From contig CBDBHH010000005.1 of assembly GCA_965205535.1 (NCBI GenBank), positions 1,364,001-1,428,000 of the forward strand: 64,000 nucleotides of DNA, written 5' to 3'. The notes beneath the pieces were generated by a model, which did no database searches, was not told where the DNA came from, and saw only the letters and a program-made list of their open reading frames with translations. Every line of letters begins with the position of its first letter. Position 1 is the stretch's first letter. This DNA comes from UBA8079 sp965205535 (lineage in GTDB: Bacteria; Pseudomonadota; Alphaproteobacteria; UBA6615). Position numbers and translations under genes: made by a program. Below are positions 1 to 8,470 of the stretch, piece after piece.

Positions 1-53
1 GCTACTGCATGAATTCAGCTTCGCTCGATCTGAAATCCGACGACGAGGGCTAG
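1..53 (+). CDS. possible C-terminal tail of a plus-strand gene entering the window
   Basis: A plus-strand frame is open from the window edge and stops with TAG at 51-53. It encodes about 16 residues ending in an acidic tail (LDLKSDDEG). The stop overlaps the stop of the convergent hydrolase gene, as tightly packed convergent genes do. Too little is visible to name a product, and chance openness over 50 bases is quite possible. Confidence 0.2.
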   Translation, partial: YCMNSASLDLKSDDEG

Positions 54-1054
54 CGTTTCACGAAACGCTGCTGCGGGTCGCCCTGATCTGCCCCCGACGG
101 CAGGTCGCGCCCCGGGTCTTCGATCCAGCTCAGGATATCGCCCAGCACGACGTCGCCCTGCAAATCGCGCAGCAGCATGTGATAGCCGTCGTCATACACG
201 GCGATCCGCCGTTGGCTGTCAGGCGCGTCGGGAAGGTTGGCGATCATTTTGCGCGAGGCATCCGGCGGCACGATGTCGTCGTTCGCACCGTACAAAAGCA
301 GTGCCGGGGCATCGAAGTCGGGCGATGCGTCCAACGCCTCATCCATCAAATTGACGATGCCCCAGATCGCATCGACCCGGGTGTTCTTGATCACCAGCGG
401 GTCGTTGCCGAGTGCGCGCAGCATCTCGACATTGTCCGACGGATTGCGCTTGATGCCCTGACCGCTGAGCGGCAGCCACGGCATGGTGTGGGCGAATAGC
501 CACAGGCTCATGGATTGATAGAAGGGCATCGTCACCCGGCCCCACACGGCCGGCGCCACGAGAATCAGGCCGTCCACATCCAGCTCCCCTTCTGTTTCCG
601 GGTCGATCCAGGCCGACATCAGGACCGCACCGCCCATGCTCTCGCCCATCGCGTATACGCGCGCGCCGGGATAGGCCGCGCGCGCCGCCTCGATCGCAGC
701 CTTTGCGTCACTTCTTAGCCGGTCGCCGCCGGGCCATTCGCCGGCGTTCTCCGATGCCCCGAAACCGCGCTGGTCATAGGCCAGCGTCGCGATCCCGTTC
801 TCGGCCAGGCGCGGCCCGATCTCGGCAAATGCGTTCGAGTAATCGTTGAACCCGTGCAGAGTTACAATCACCGCGTGCGGGGTGGTTTCTGGCAGCCAGC
901 GGCGCAGCGGCAGCCGGGTGCCGTCGGGCGTGATGAAATGGGTTTCGGTCAGGGTTGGCGGCATTGGTGTCTCGGCGAGGGGCCCGGGGGCCTGGGTGCG
1001 TGGCGCGCAGGCGGCCAGCGCGGCGAGAAGGAGGAGGGTGAAACGAAACCTCAT
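50..1054 (-). CDS. alpha/beta hydrolase lipoprotein (lysophospholipase-like)
   Basis: 334 residues. A lipoprotein signal peptide ends in the lipobox LAAC (Cys16), so the mature protein is probably membrane-anchored. The body is a serine hydrolase of the monoacylglycerol lipase/lysophospholipase type: an oxyanion HGF motif near residue 67, the nucleophile elbow GESMG with Ser139, an acid in GANDD (about 259) and a His in GYHML (His292). Substrate is inferred only from the family (esters such as lysophospholipids or monoglycerides). Its ATG overlaps the stop of the upstream ABC ATPase gene by 4 bp (1051-1054), so the two are probably co-translated. Confidence 0.85.
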   Translation of the reverse strand: MRFRFTLLLLAALAACAPRTQAPGPLAETPMPPTLTETHFITPDGTRLPLRRWLPETTPHAVIVTLHGFNDYSNAFAEIGPRLAENGIATLAYDQRGFGASENAGEWPGGDRLRSDAKAAIEAARAAYPGARVYAMGESMGGAVLMSAWIDPETEGELDVDGLILVAPAVWGRVTMPFYQSMSLWLFAHTMPWLPLSGQGIKRNPSDNVEMLRALGNDPLVIKNTRVDAIWGIVNLMDEALDASPDFDAPALLLYGANDDIVPPDASRKMIANLPDAPDSQRRIAVYDDGYHMLLRDLQGDVVLGDILSWIEDPGRDLPSGADQGDPQQRFVKR

Positions 1055-2046
1055 GCGGTGGTCGCGTCGCCCCGGGTCAGGGCCAGGAACACGTCTTCCA
1101 GATCGGGCTCCTCGGTGGAAAGGTCCGCCACGGTGAGGCCCGCCGCCGAGACCGCGTCGAGAATCTTCCGGACTTCGGTCTCACGCGTGCGGTAGCGGAA
1201 GGTGAGGGTGCGCGCGTCGCTAAGTTCTGCGTTGAACGCCTGCAAGCCAGCCGGCAACTCGGTGAGGTCGTCGGTCACGGCGATGCGCAGTTCCTTGTTG
1301 TCGAGCCGCTCGACCAGCGCGCGGGTCTCGTCGCATGCGATCACCTGGCCTTCGTTGATGATCGCGATGCGGTCGCAGAGTTCCTCGGCTTCTTCCAGAT
1401 AATGTGTGGTCAGCACCACCGTGGTGCCGTTCTCGTTGAGTTCGCGCACAAAGGCCCAGAGCGACTGGCGCAATTCGATATCCACACCGGCGGTTGGCTC
1501 GTCGAGGACCAGCACCGGCGGGTTGTGGACCAGCGCCTTGGCAACCAGCAGCCGGCGGCGCATGCCGCCCGACAGCGACCGGGAATAGGCCTCCGACTTG
1601 TCGGTCAGCCCAACCCGCTCGAGGATTTCCGTCGTGCGCCGTTCGACCGGCGGCACGCCATAGAAGCCGGCCTGTACTTCCAGCATCTCGCGCGGGCTGA
1701 AGAAGGCGTCCAGGTTGAGCTCCTGGGGCACCACGCCGATTGCCGCACGGGCCTGGCGCGGTTCCTGGTCGATGTCGATACCCCAGACCTTTGCTGTGCC
1801 GCTGGATTTGATCACCAGCCCGGCGAGGATGTTGATGAAGGTCGACTTGCCCGCCCCGTTCGGCCCCAGCAGGCCGAAGATGCCGCCGCGCGGCACTTCC
1901 AGATCGACCGCCTTGAGGGCATGCACCCTGGCACCGCCGTCGGCCCGGTAGGTCTTGTCCACGCCCACGGCCGAGATCGCCAGGTCGGGCAGCGTGCCGT
2001 GGGGGCTATCCGTGGCGGTTTCGGCGGGTGTGTCGTAAGGGGTCAT
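1051..2046 (-). CDS. ABC transporter ATP-binding protein (CcmA/DrrA type)
   Basis: 331 residues. The nucleotide-binding domain starts near residue 25: Walker A GPNGAGKST (61-69), signature LSGGMRRR, Walker B VLVLDEPTAGVD and the switch His in TTHYLEEAEEL. About 80 C-terminal residues follow, as in the DrrA/ABC-2 family of drug or polysaccharide exporters. No ABC-2 permease lies next to it: downstream is the coupled lipoprotein hydrolase and upstream is a divergent gene. Either the permease is elsewhere or the pairing is with the hydrolase. Exported substrate unknown. Confidence 0.9.
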   Translation of the reverse strand: MTPYDTPAETATDSPHGTLPDLAISAVGVDKTYRADGGARVHALKAVDLEVPRGGIFGLLGPNGAGKSTFINILAGLVIKSSGTAKVWGIDIDQEPRQARAAIGVVPQELNLDAFFSPREMLEVQAGFYGVPPVERRTTEILERVGLTDKSEAYSRSLSGGMRRRLLVAKALVHNPPVLVLDEPTAGVDIELRQSLWAFVRELNENGTTVVLTTHYLEEAEELCDRIAIINEGQVIACDETRALVERLDNKELRIAVTDDLTELPAGLQAFNAELSDARTLTFRYRTRETEVRKILDAVSAAGLTVADLSTEEPDLEDVFLALTRGDATTA

Positions 2047-2183
2047 GGCGGTCGGTTCGATTGGCGCGGATTGAGGGTTCGGAAGATGTTGTCGCGATCA
2101 GGCGCTTCGCCTATGTATGGCGTCCACGCGCGCGGCACAACCGCTCGTGTATCCGATGTCGCCAGTCTGGGAGTTCGCCGACC

Positions 2184-2363
2184 ATGCAGCCGCCCGAAAC
2201 CATCGAGGTCGACAGCCGCGAGATCGCCTGTGACGGCGGCGCCGGCGCGCTCGGCCACCCGCGCGTGTTCCTGAACATGGGCGACAAGAATGAGATCGAC
2301 TGCCCCTATTGCGGGCGCCAGTTTGTGTTGTCCGCAGACGCGCCCGCGTCCGCCGGGCATTGA
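2184..2363 (+). CDS. zinc-finger domain protein (zf-CHCC, NDUFS6-like)
   Basis: 59 residues from the ATG at 2184. The ligand pattern is Cys16, His25, Cys40, Cys43 with the family signatures CDGG, GHPRVFLN and CPYCGRQF. This matches the short alphaproteobacterial zf-CHCC proteins homologous to the zinc-binding NDUFS6 accessory subunit of complex I, so a role in respiratory complex I is likely by homology. It is divergent from the ABC ATPase gene; the 137-bp gap at 2047-2183 must hold both promoters. The open frame extends further upstream, but the domain and the next-gene spacing favour this ATG. Confidence 0.85.
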   Translation: MQPPETIEVDSREIACDGGAGALGHPRVFLNMGDKNEIDCPYCGRQFVLSADAPASAGH

Positions 2364-2920
2364 TCACACCCGACCCGCCACTTCCCGCACCGCTCGTGAC
2401 CGGGCGTATGGCGCTCGTGCCCGTGGGGCGTGACCTGGCCCGCGCCCTCCTGACCGACCGCAAGGCGGCGGCCGAGCTGGCGGACGGCGCCATCCATCGT
2501 GATTTCCCCGATGCGGATCTGGCGGCCAAGCTGCCGGCCTTCGCCCAGCGCCTCGACGACGCGGCCAACCCCGCGCTCGGCCGCACGGCCCCGGCCGATC
2601 CTGCGGGCTGGGGTCTGTGGCTGTTCCGCTACACCACCGAGCGCATGATCGTCGGCGCGGCCTCGTTCACCGGCCCGCCCAACGCGTCGGGCGAGGTCGA
2701 GCTCGGCTATCAGATCGTGCCCGCCCATCGTCGCCGGGGCCTCACGGTCGAGGGCTGCGCGGCGCTGGTCGCCTGGGCGTTCCACGACAGCGCCACGACG
2801 GCGGTCGTCGCGGACTGCGCCGAGACGAACACGGCCTCGATCCGCACGTTGCAAAAACTGGGTTTCACCCATGAGCGCACCGCGCGCGATCGCTTCCACT
2901 GGCGCCTCGCGCGGCCCTGA
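2360..2920 (+). CDS. GNAT family N-acetyltransferase (RimJ/RimL type)
   Basis: About 186 residues. The fold begins at LVTGRMALVPV, and acetyl-CoA motif A is VPAHRRRGLTVEG followed by the NTASIRTLQKLGF helix typical of RimJ/RimL-like GNATs. The likely start is a TTG at 2360 that overlaps the TGA of the zinc-finger gene. Alternatives are a TTG at 2309 or an ATG at 2408, and none has a strong ribosome-binding site. Acceptor substrate unknown. Confidence 0.75.
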   Translation: MITPDPPLPAPLVTGRMALVPVGRDLARALLTDRKAAAELADGAIHRDFPDADLAAKLPAFAQRLDDAANPALGRTAPADPAGWGLWLFRYTTERMIVGAASFTGPPNASGEVELGYQIVPAHRRRGLTVEGCAALVAWAFHDSATTAVVADCAETNTASIRTLQKLGFTHERTARDRFHWRLARP

Positions 2921-2924
2921 ACAT

Positions 2925-3368
2925 CTAGGATGGCGGGTCCGGTGGCAGGCGAACATGCCCGGCCGCATCGATCTCCATCCCCGGGTTCCACGCCACCTCC
3001 CACAGATGCCCATCCGGGTCGGCGAAATAACCTGAATACCCACCCCAGAAGGCCTCCTCGGCGGGTTTGGTGATGCGCGCGCCTGCGCTTTCGGCCAGTG
3101 CGAGCACGTCGTCGACTTCCTCACGTGAGCGGGTGTTATAGGCGAGCGACGTGCCGCGGAAGCCCGAACCCTCGGCGTCGGGTAACCCCGCATCGGCGGC
3201 CAGGGCGTCCCGGCCATACAGGCCGAACACCACGCCGGCGGCCTGGAAGAACACCACCTCGCCGCTGCCCAGCGTCGACGGGGTCCAGCCCAATCCGTCG
3301 GCATAGAAGGACCGCGAGCGCGCGAGGTCCGTGACACCGAAAGTGATGAGACTGAGCCGTTGTTCCAT
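2925..3368 (-). CDS. VOC family protein (glyoxalase/bleomycin-resistance fold)
   Basis: 147 residues with the two babbab halves of the VOC superfamily. The N-terminal strand ITFGVTDLARSRSFYADGLGW and the C-terminal YFADPDGHLWEVAWNP are the classic paired motifs, the last Glu being a metal ligand in active members. Such proteins are glyoxalases, dioxygenases or drug-binding proteins, and nothing here fixes which. It is convergent with the GNAT gene (5-bp gap). Confidence 0.85.
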   Translation of the reverse strand: MEQRLSLITFGVTDLARSRSFYADGLGWTPSTLGSGEVVFFQAAGVVFGLYGRDALAADAGLPDAEGSGFRGTSLAYNTRSREEVDDVLALAESAGARITKPAEEAFWGGYSGYFADPDGHLWEVAWNPGMEIDAAGHVRLPPDPPS

Positions 3369-3466
3369 GTTGATGCGTTCCTGTCTGTTCTGGGTTTCGA
3401 TCGTAACAAGCGCGCCCGCCCGGGTCTGGCCTATACTGCAGGCGAACGCATTTGGGAGAAGAACGC

Positions 3467-4099
3467 ATGGCCGACTACACGCTCTATGGGCACCCGCGCT
3501 CGGGCAACGCCTACAAGACCGCGCTGATGCTGTCGCTGACGAGCACCGAATATGACTTCGAGCCGGTCGATCTGATGGATGGCGGCAACCTCACGCCCGA
3601 GTATCTCAAGGTCAATCCACTGGGCAAGGTGCCCGCGCTGCGCCATGGCGACGTGCTGCTGCGCCAGAGCCACGACACCATGCGCTACCTCATCGAGCAG
3701 ACCGGGCAGTTCGGCCCTGCGAACTGGGATGAGGAAGCGCGGATCGGCGACTGGGTCGGCTTCGCGGTGGATTTCTTCGGCTACGGCCTCGCCCGCCTGC
3801 GCTTCGAGCTCCTGTTCGGCGCCGGCCCGGGGCCGGTCATGGACTTCTTCAGGAAGCCCGCCGATCGCGGCCTGGGGGTCATCGAAACGCATCTGGCCGA
3901 GAATGAATGGCTGGCCTGTGGCCGGCCGACGATCGCCGACATCGCCTGCTACCCGGTCTCGTCATTCCTGGTGGACGCCGGCTACGACGCGGCGGACTTC
4001 CCCGGCATGATCGCCTGGCAGGAGCGGTTCAGGGCACTGCCCGGCTTCGGCACCCAGCTCGACCTGATGCCGATCGAAAACTGGCCGCCTGCGGAGTAG
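3467..4099 (+). CDS. glutathione S-transferase family protein
   Basis: 210 residues from an ATG preceded by GGGAG (about 3454-3458). The N-terminal thioredoxin-like domain shows YTLYGHPRSGNAYK and the cis-Pro region GKVPAL, followed by the glutathione-gamma-glutamyl site (RQSHDTMRYL, where ES is usual). The all-helical C-terminal domain contains the conserved ADIACYP helix. It probably conjugates glutathione to, or isomerises, small electrophiles. It is convergent with the SDR gene 19 bp away. Confidence 0.85.
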   Translation: MADYTLYGHPRSGNAYKTALMLSLTSTEYDFEPVDLMDGGNLTPEYLKVNPLGKVPALRHGDVLLRQSHDTMRYLIEQTGQFGPANWDEEARIGDWVGFAVDFFGYGLARLRFELLFGAGPGPVMDFFRKPADRGLGVIETHLAENEWLACGRPTIADIACYPVSSFLVDAGYDAADFPGMIAWQERFRALPGFGTQLDLMPIENWPPAE

Positions 4100-4118
4100 G
4101 CCACCGGATTCTCCCTTC

Positions 4119-4871
4119 CTAGAATTTCTCCGTCCACGGCCGCAGGTCCAGTTCGTGGGTCCAGGCGCTGCGGGGCTGGGCGTGCACCTGCCAGAAGGTC
4201 TCGGCGATGGCGTCGGGGTCGAGCATGTTGTCTTGCTGGTCCATGGCGTCGAGCTCTTCGGCGCTCTCGGCGAAGCCCTGGCGGATTTTCTCGCCGTCGA
4301 TGGCCCCGTCGACGATGATGTGGGCCACATGTACGCCCTTGGGGCCGTATTCCCGTGCGGCGGACTGGGCGACCATGCGCAGGCCCGCCTTGGCCGCGGC
4401 GAACGCAGAATGGCCGTTGGCGCCGCGGAGCGAGCCGGTGGCACCCGTAAAGAGCAGCGATCCGCCGCCGCTCGCGGCCATGCGTTGGGTGGCCTCGCGC
4501 GAGACCAGGAATCCGCCGAAGCACGACACCCGCCAAAGGTGCTCGAACAGCCAGGTCTTGGTCTCGGCCAGGGGGTGGCGCACGTTGGGCCCCGGGTTGA
4601 ACGTCACGCTCCGGATGGGCGCGTGGGCGGCTTCCACCGCGTCAAACAACGCGGCGACCTCGTTTTCCTTGCGCACGTCGAGCACATGGATCGAGGCGCT
4701 GCCGCCTGCGGCCTCGATCTCGCCGGCCCGTTCGGCGAGCCGATCTTCCGTCCGCCCGGCCAGTACCGCGTGCAGCCCGCCGGCGGCGAACCGCCGTGCG
4801 ACGGCGGCCCCCGTGCCCCTTTCGGCGCCCACGCCGATGATGATCGCTGAACCGCCTTTGACCTCTGCCAT
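4119..4871 (-). CDS. atypical short-chain dehydrogenase/reductase with Phe in place of catalytic Tyr
   Basis: 250 residues from the ATG at 4871. The Rossmann fold is clear: a GVGAERGTG cofactor loop, GRTEDRL after strand 2 (NADP-type Arg) and DVRKENEV. The NNAG motif is replaced by FNPGPN, the active-site YxxxK reads FAAAK, and the Gly motif is irregular. These match the subgroup of SDR-like proteins described as lacking the canonical glycine motif and Tyr. It may be a weak reductase, a binding protein or use another mechanism. Confidence 0.85.
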   Translation of the reverse strand: MAEVKGGSAIIIGVGAERGTGAAVARRFAAGGLHAVLAGRTEDRLAERAGEIEAAGGSASIHVLDVRKENEVAALFDAVEAAHAPIRSVTFNPGPNVRHPLAETKTWLFEHLWRVSCFGGFLVSREATQRMAASGGGSLLFTGATGSLRGANGHSAFAAAKAGLRMVAQSAAREYGPKGVHVAHIIVDGAIDGEKIRQGFAESAEELDAMDQQDNMLDPDAIAETFWQVHAQPRSAWTHELDLRPWTEKF

Positions 4872-4961
4872 GGAAACTCTCCCGTTTGCTTTCGCCGGTT
4901 TTACACAGGCCACCGGCAGCACGGCCTGTCTGGGCGTGCGGAATCGCGCTAAAATTAGCCT

Positions 4962-7859
4962 ATGGCAGCAAATAAAACATCCGCGGGCGACAGCCCCGCG
5001 CGTCTGTACCTGATCGACGGCTCGGGCTTCATCTTCCGCGCCTTCCATTCGAGCCCGCTCGACGCCTTCAAGCGCTCCGACGGTGTCCACACCAACGCGG
5101 TGAACGGCTACGTCAACATGCTGCTCAAGCTGATCGACCGGGCCCATGACGACGGCGCGCTCGACTACATGGCCGTCATCTTTGATGCCGCCCGCAAGAA
5201 TTTCCGCAACGACATTTACCCCGAATACAAGGCCAACCGGGACGAGCCGCCCGAGGAGCTGCGGCCCCAGTTCCAGCTCGTCCGCGATGCGACGGTGGCC
5301 TTCGGCCTGCCGGCCATCGTCAAGGAGGGCTTCGAGGCCGACGATTTGATTGCCACCTATGCCCGCGAGGCCGAGGCACAAGGCATCGAGACGGTCGTCG
5401 TCTCGTCGGACAAGGACCTGATGCAGCTGGTGCGCGAGCGGGTGCTCATGCTCGACCCCATGAAAGACCTCGTCATCGGCGAGGACGAGGTGATGGACAA
5501 GTTCGGCGTCGCCCCGGACAAGGTGGTCGATGTGCAGTCGCTCGCCGGCGATTCCACCGACAACGTGCCCGGCGTGCCGGGCATCGGCGTGAAGACGGCA
5601 GCACTCCTGATCAACGAGTATGGCGACCTCGACACGCTTCTGGATCGCGCGGAAGAAATCAAACAGAACAAACGCCGGGAAAACCTGATCGAGTTCGCCG
5701 ATTTGGCCCGGGTCAGCCGCGAACTGGTGCGCCTGAAGGACGATGTCGAGACCGAGCACGAGATCGAGGATTTCGCGCTGAAGGACCCGGACCCGGCTAC
5801 GGTCATCGAGTTCCTCCAGGCCATGGAGTTCCGCACGCTCACCCAGCGCGTCGAGAGCCGGTTCGTGGCCAGCGGGCTGATCGACGCCGCCGAGACCCAG
5901 GCCGCGATGGCCGCGGAGGCGCCCAGCGACGACGAATACGAGCTGGTGCAGGACGAGAAGGCGCTGAAAGCCTGGATCGACGGCGCCCGGGACGCGGGCG
6001 TGGTCGCCTTCGACACCGAGACCACATCCCTCAACGCCATGCGGGCGGAGCTTGCCGGTTTTTCACTGTCCTACGCGCCGGGCCGTGCCTGCTACGTGCC
6101 CGTCGGCCATGTGGCGCCGCAATCAGACGACGAGGAGCTCGACCTGCTCGGCGAACCTGTGGCCGACAGCGAGAAGTCCAACGGCAAGGCGAATGGCAAA
6201 TCAAACGGCGCGCTGAAGCAGATCGACCTGGCCAAGGCACTCAAGCCCCTGAAGGACCTGATCGAGGACCCTTCCGTGCTCAAGGTTGCCCACAACGCCA
6301 AGTATGATTTGCTGGTGCTGGCGCGGGCAGTCGAGAAACATCTCCCGAAAGCCAAGCCGCTGGCGCCGGTGGCCATCGACGACACGATGCTGCTCTCCTA
6401 TGTGCTCGATGCCGGGCGCAACAAGCACGGGCTGGACGACCTGACCTTCCGCCATCTCGAACGCGAGAACATCAAGTTCGAGGAGGTGGTCGGCAAGGGC
6501 AAGAACAAGATCACCTTCGAGGAGGTGCCACTGGACAAGGCACTGGACTATGCCGCGGAAGACGCCGATGTCACCGGGCGGCTCCATTCCCGCTTCAAGC
6601 CACGGTTACCCGGCGAGCGCATGACCGCGGTGTACGAGACCATCGAGCGGCCGCTGGTCCCGGTGATCGTCAACATGGAACGCGCGGGCATCAAGGCCGA
6701 TGCCGAGACCCTCATGGACCTGTCGAAGGACTTCGCCAAGCGCATGGCGAGTTTGGAGAAGAAGGCCCACAAGGTGGCAGGCGAGGAGTTCAACGTCGGC
6801 TCGCCCAAGCAGCTGGGTGAAATCCTGTTCGACAAGCTCGGCATCGAAGGCGGCAAGAAGGGCAAGACGGGCGCCTACACCACCTCAGCCGACGTGCTCG
6901 ACGACCTGGCGGCCCAGGGCCATGAGCTGCCCCAGATCGTGCTCGACTGGCGCCAGATGCAGAAGCTCAAATCCACCTATGCCGACGCGCTGGTGGAGCA
7001 GATCCACCCCGAAACGGGCCGGGTCCACACGTCTTACGGCATGGCCATCGCCCAGACCGGGCGGCTGTCGTCCAACGACCCCAACCTGCAGAACATCCCG
7101 GTGCGCACGGAAGAAGGCCGCAAGATCCGCGCGGCTTTCATCGCCGGCAAGGGTAACAAGCTGGTCAGCTTGGATTACTCCCAGATCGAGCTCAGGGTCG
7201 TCGCCCATGTGGCCGGCGAGGAAGCGCTGATCGCCGCCTTCCAGGACGGGCAGGACATCCACGCCATGACCGCCAGCCAGGTCTTCGACGTGCCCATCGA
7301 GGGGATGGATCCTATGGTTCGGCGAAACGCAAAGGCCATCAACTTCGGCATCATCTACGGCATTTCCGCCTTCGGGCTGGCGCGCAATCTCGGCATCGAG
7401 CGGGGCGAGGCGGGCGCCTACATCAAGGCCTATTTCGAGCGCTACCCGGCCATCAAGCAGTATATGGACGACACCAAGGCCTTCGCCCACGAGGCGGGCT
7501 TCGTCGAGACTATTTTCGGTCGCCGCATCTACCTGACCGGCATCAAGGACAAGAACCAGGCTGTGCGCGGCTTCGCCGAGCGCCAGGCGATCAACGCGCC
7601 CATTCAGGGGGCCGCCGCCGACATCATCAAGCGCGCGATGATCCGCGTGCCCGACGCGCTTCAGAAGAAGAAGCTCTCATCAACCATGCTGTTGCAGGTG
7701 CATGACGAGCTGCTGTTCGAGGCCCCGGCGGGCGAGGTGGACGACCTCATCGACACCGTCCGCGACGTGATGGAGGGGGCAGCCGCCCCCGTCGTCAACA
7801 TGGCCGTGCCTTTGGTGGCGGATGCCGGTATCGGGGATACGTGGGACGAGGCGCACTAG
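4962..7859 (+). CDS. polA: DNA polymerase I
   Basis: 965 residues with three domains. The 5'-3' FEN-like nuclease spans residues 15-300 (FEADDLIAT, SSDKDLMQL, GDSTDNVPGVPGIG). The 3'-5' proofreading exonuclease (about 345-545) keeps its carboxylates (DTET 351-354, HNAKYD, YAAEDAD). The family A polymerase domain has motif A LDYSQIELR, motif B RRNAKAINFGIIYG and motif C QVHDELLFE. All active sites look intact, so it should both proofread and fill gaps in Okazaki-fragment and repair synthesis. A low-complexity acidic/Asn-Gly-Lys insert sits at about 388-418 in the exonuclease domain. Confidence 0.98.
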   Translation: MAANKTSAGDSPARLYLIDGSGFIFRAFHSSPLDAFKRSDGVHTNAVNGYVNMLLKLIDRAHDDGALDYMAVIFDAARKNFRNDIYPEYKANRDEPPEELRPQFQLVRDATVAFGLPAIVKEGFEADDLIATYAREAEAQGIETVVVSSDKDLMQLVRERVLMLDPMKDLVIGEDEVMDKFGVAPDKVVDVQSLAGDSTDNVPGVPGIGVKTAALLINEYGDLDTLLDRAEEIKQNKRRENLIEFADLARVSRELVRLKDDVETEHEIEDFALKDPDPATVIEFLQAMEFRTLTQRVESRFVASGLIDAAETQAAMAAEAPSDDEYELVQDEKALKAWIDGARDAGVVAFDTETTSLNAMRAELAGFSLSYAPGRACYVPVGHVAPQSDDEELDLLGEPVADSEKSNGKANGKSNGALKQIDLAKALKPLKDLIEDPSVLKVAHNAKYDLLVLARAVEKHLPKAKPLAPVAIDDTMLLSYVLDAGRNKHGLDDLTFRHLERENIKFEEVVGKGKNKITFEEVPLDKALDYAAEDADVTGRLHSRFKPRLPGERMTAVYETIERPLVPVIVNMERAGIKADAETLMDLSKDFAKRMASLEKKAHKVAGEEFNVGSPKQLGEILFDKLGIEGGKKGKTGAYTTSADVLDDLAAQGHELPQIVLDWRQMQKLKSTYADALVEQIHPETGRVHTSYGMAIAQTGRLSSNDPNLQNIPVRTEEGRKIRAAFIAGKGNKLVSLDYSQIELRVVAHVAGEEALIAAFQDGQDIHAMTASQVFDVPIEGMDPMVRRNAKAINFGIIYGISAFGLARNLGIERGEAGAYIKAYFERYPAIKQYMDDTKAFAHEAGFVETIFGRRIYLTGIKDKNQAVRGFAERQAINAPIQGAAADIIKRAMIRVPDALQKKKLSSTMLLQVHDELLFEAPAGEVDDLIDTVRDVMEGAAAPVVNMAVPLVADAGIGDTWDEAH

Positions 7860-8020
7860 CGTCACCAACTGCACCTGTCAGGGAAATTGGCCGGTTCGGC
7901 GCGTCGAGCCGTGCCGCTCTGTTCGCTTGGGTTATTCACAATCTACTGCTGTGCACGGTCGCGAATCCGACGGCGAATCGCATATTCTCTTAAAATCAAA
8001 ATTTGTAGAGCCAGCGCCCT

Positions 8021-8443
8021 ATGAGCAACATTTTCCATCTCGCGATTCTCGCCGGGCACCTGCCCGACACCCTGCCTTTCTACACCGACATCCTGGGCTG
8101 CGAACTGGGCCCGTCGGAGGACGGCAAGTGGCAGGATATCGATTTTTGGGGCAATGAGCTGACGCTCCACGAAAGCACCCCGAGAGCCGGGAAGGGCGAC
8201 GACCGGGAGCGCCACGACGTGGACATGGGGTCTGTGTGCGTCCCCCATTTCGGCATCCATATCGCGTGGGATGCCTATGTGAAGATCCGGGAGCGCGTGC
8301 GCGGCTCGGTTGGTTTCCACGACGCGCCGTATATTCGCTTCGAGGGCCAGGACACCCAGCAGGAAACCTTCTTCGTCGAGGACCCCAACCACAACGTGCT
8401 CGAGATCAAGAGTATCCAGGGGACCTACTACGCGGCGCGCTAG
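8021..8443 (+). CDS. VOC family protein
   Basis: 140 residues. The N-terminal FHLAILAGHLPDTLPFYTDILG and C-terminal FFVEDPNHNVLEIKSI are paired VOC motifs with likely metal-binding His and Glu. It resembles glyoxalase/dioxygenase-like proteins of unknown substrate. A separate 160-bp leader divides it from polA, and no operon partner is obvious. Confidence 0.85.
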   Translation: MSNIFHLAILAGHLPDTLPFYTDILGCELGPSEDGKWQDIDFWGNELTLHESTPRAGKGDDRERHDVDMGSVCVPHFGIHIAWDAYVKIRERVRGSVGFHDAPYIRFEGQDTQQETFFVEDPNHNVLEIKSIQGTYYAAR

Positions 8444-8470
8444 GTGCGCGCGAACCCGCGACTTGCGAAT

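Noticed and set aside
4872..5759. Long open reading on the minus strand continuing upstream of the SDR start into polA
   Set aside because: It is the antisense of polA with no domain similarity; the SDR begins at the ATG at 4871 with its cofactor loop close behind.
6120..6220. Asn-Gly-Lys/acidic insert in PolA as a mobile insertion or intein
   Set aside because: It is only about 30 residues of low complexity, in frame, with no splice or homing motifs; a variable loop.
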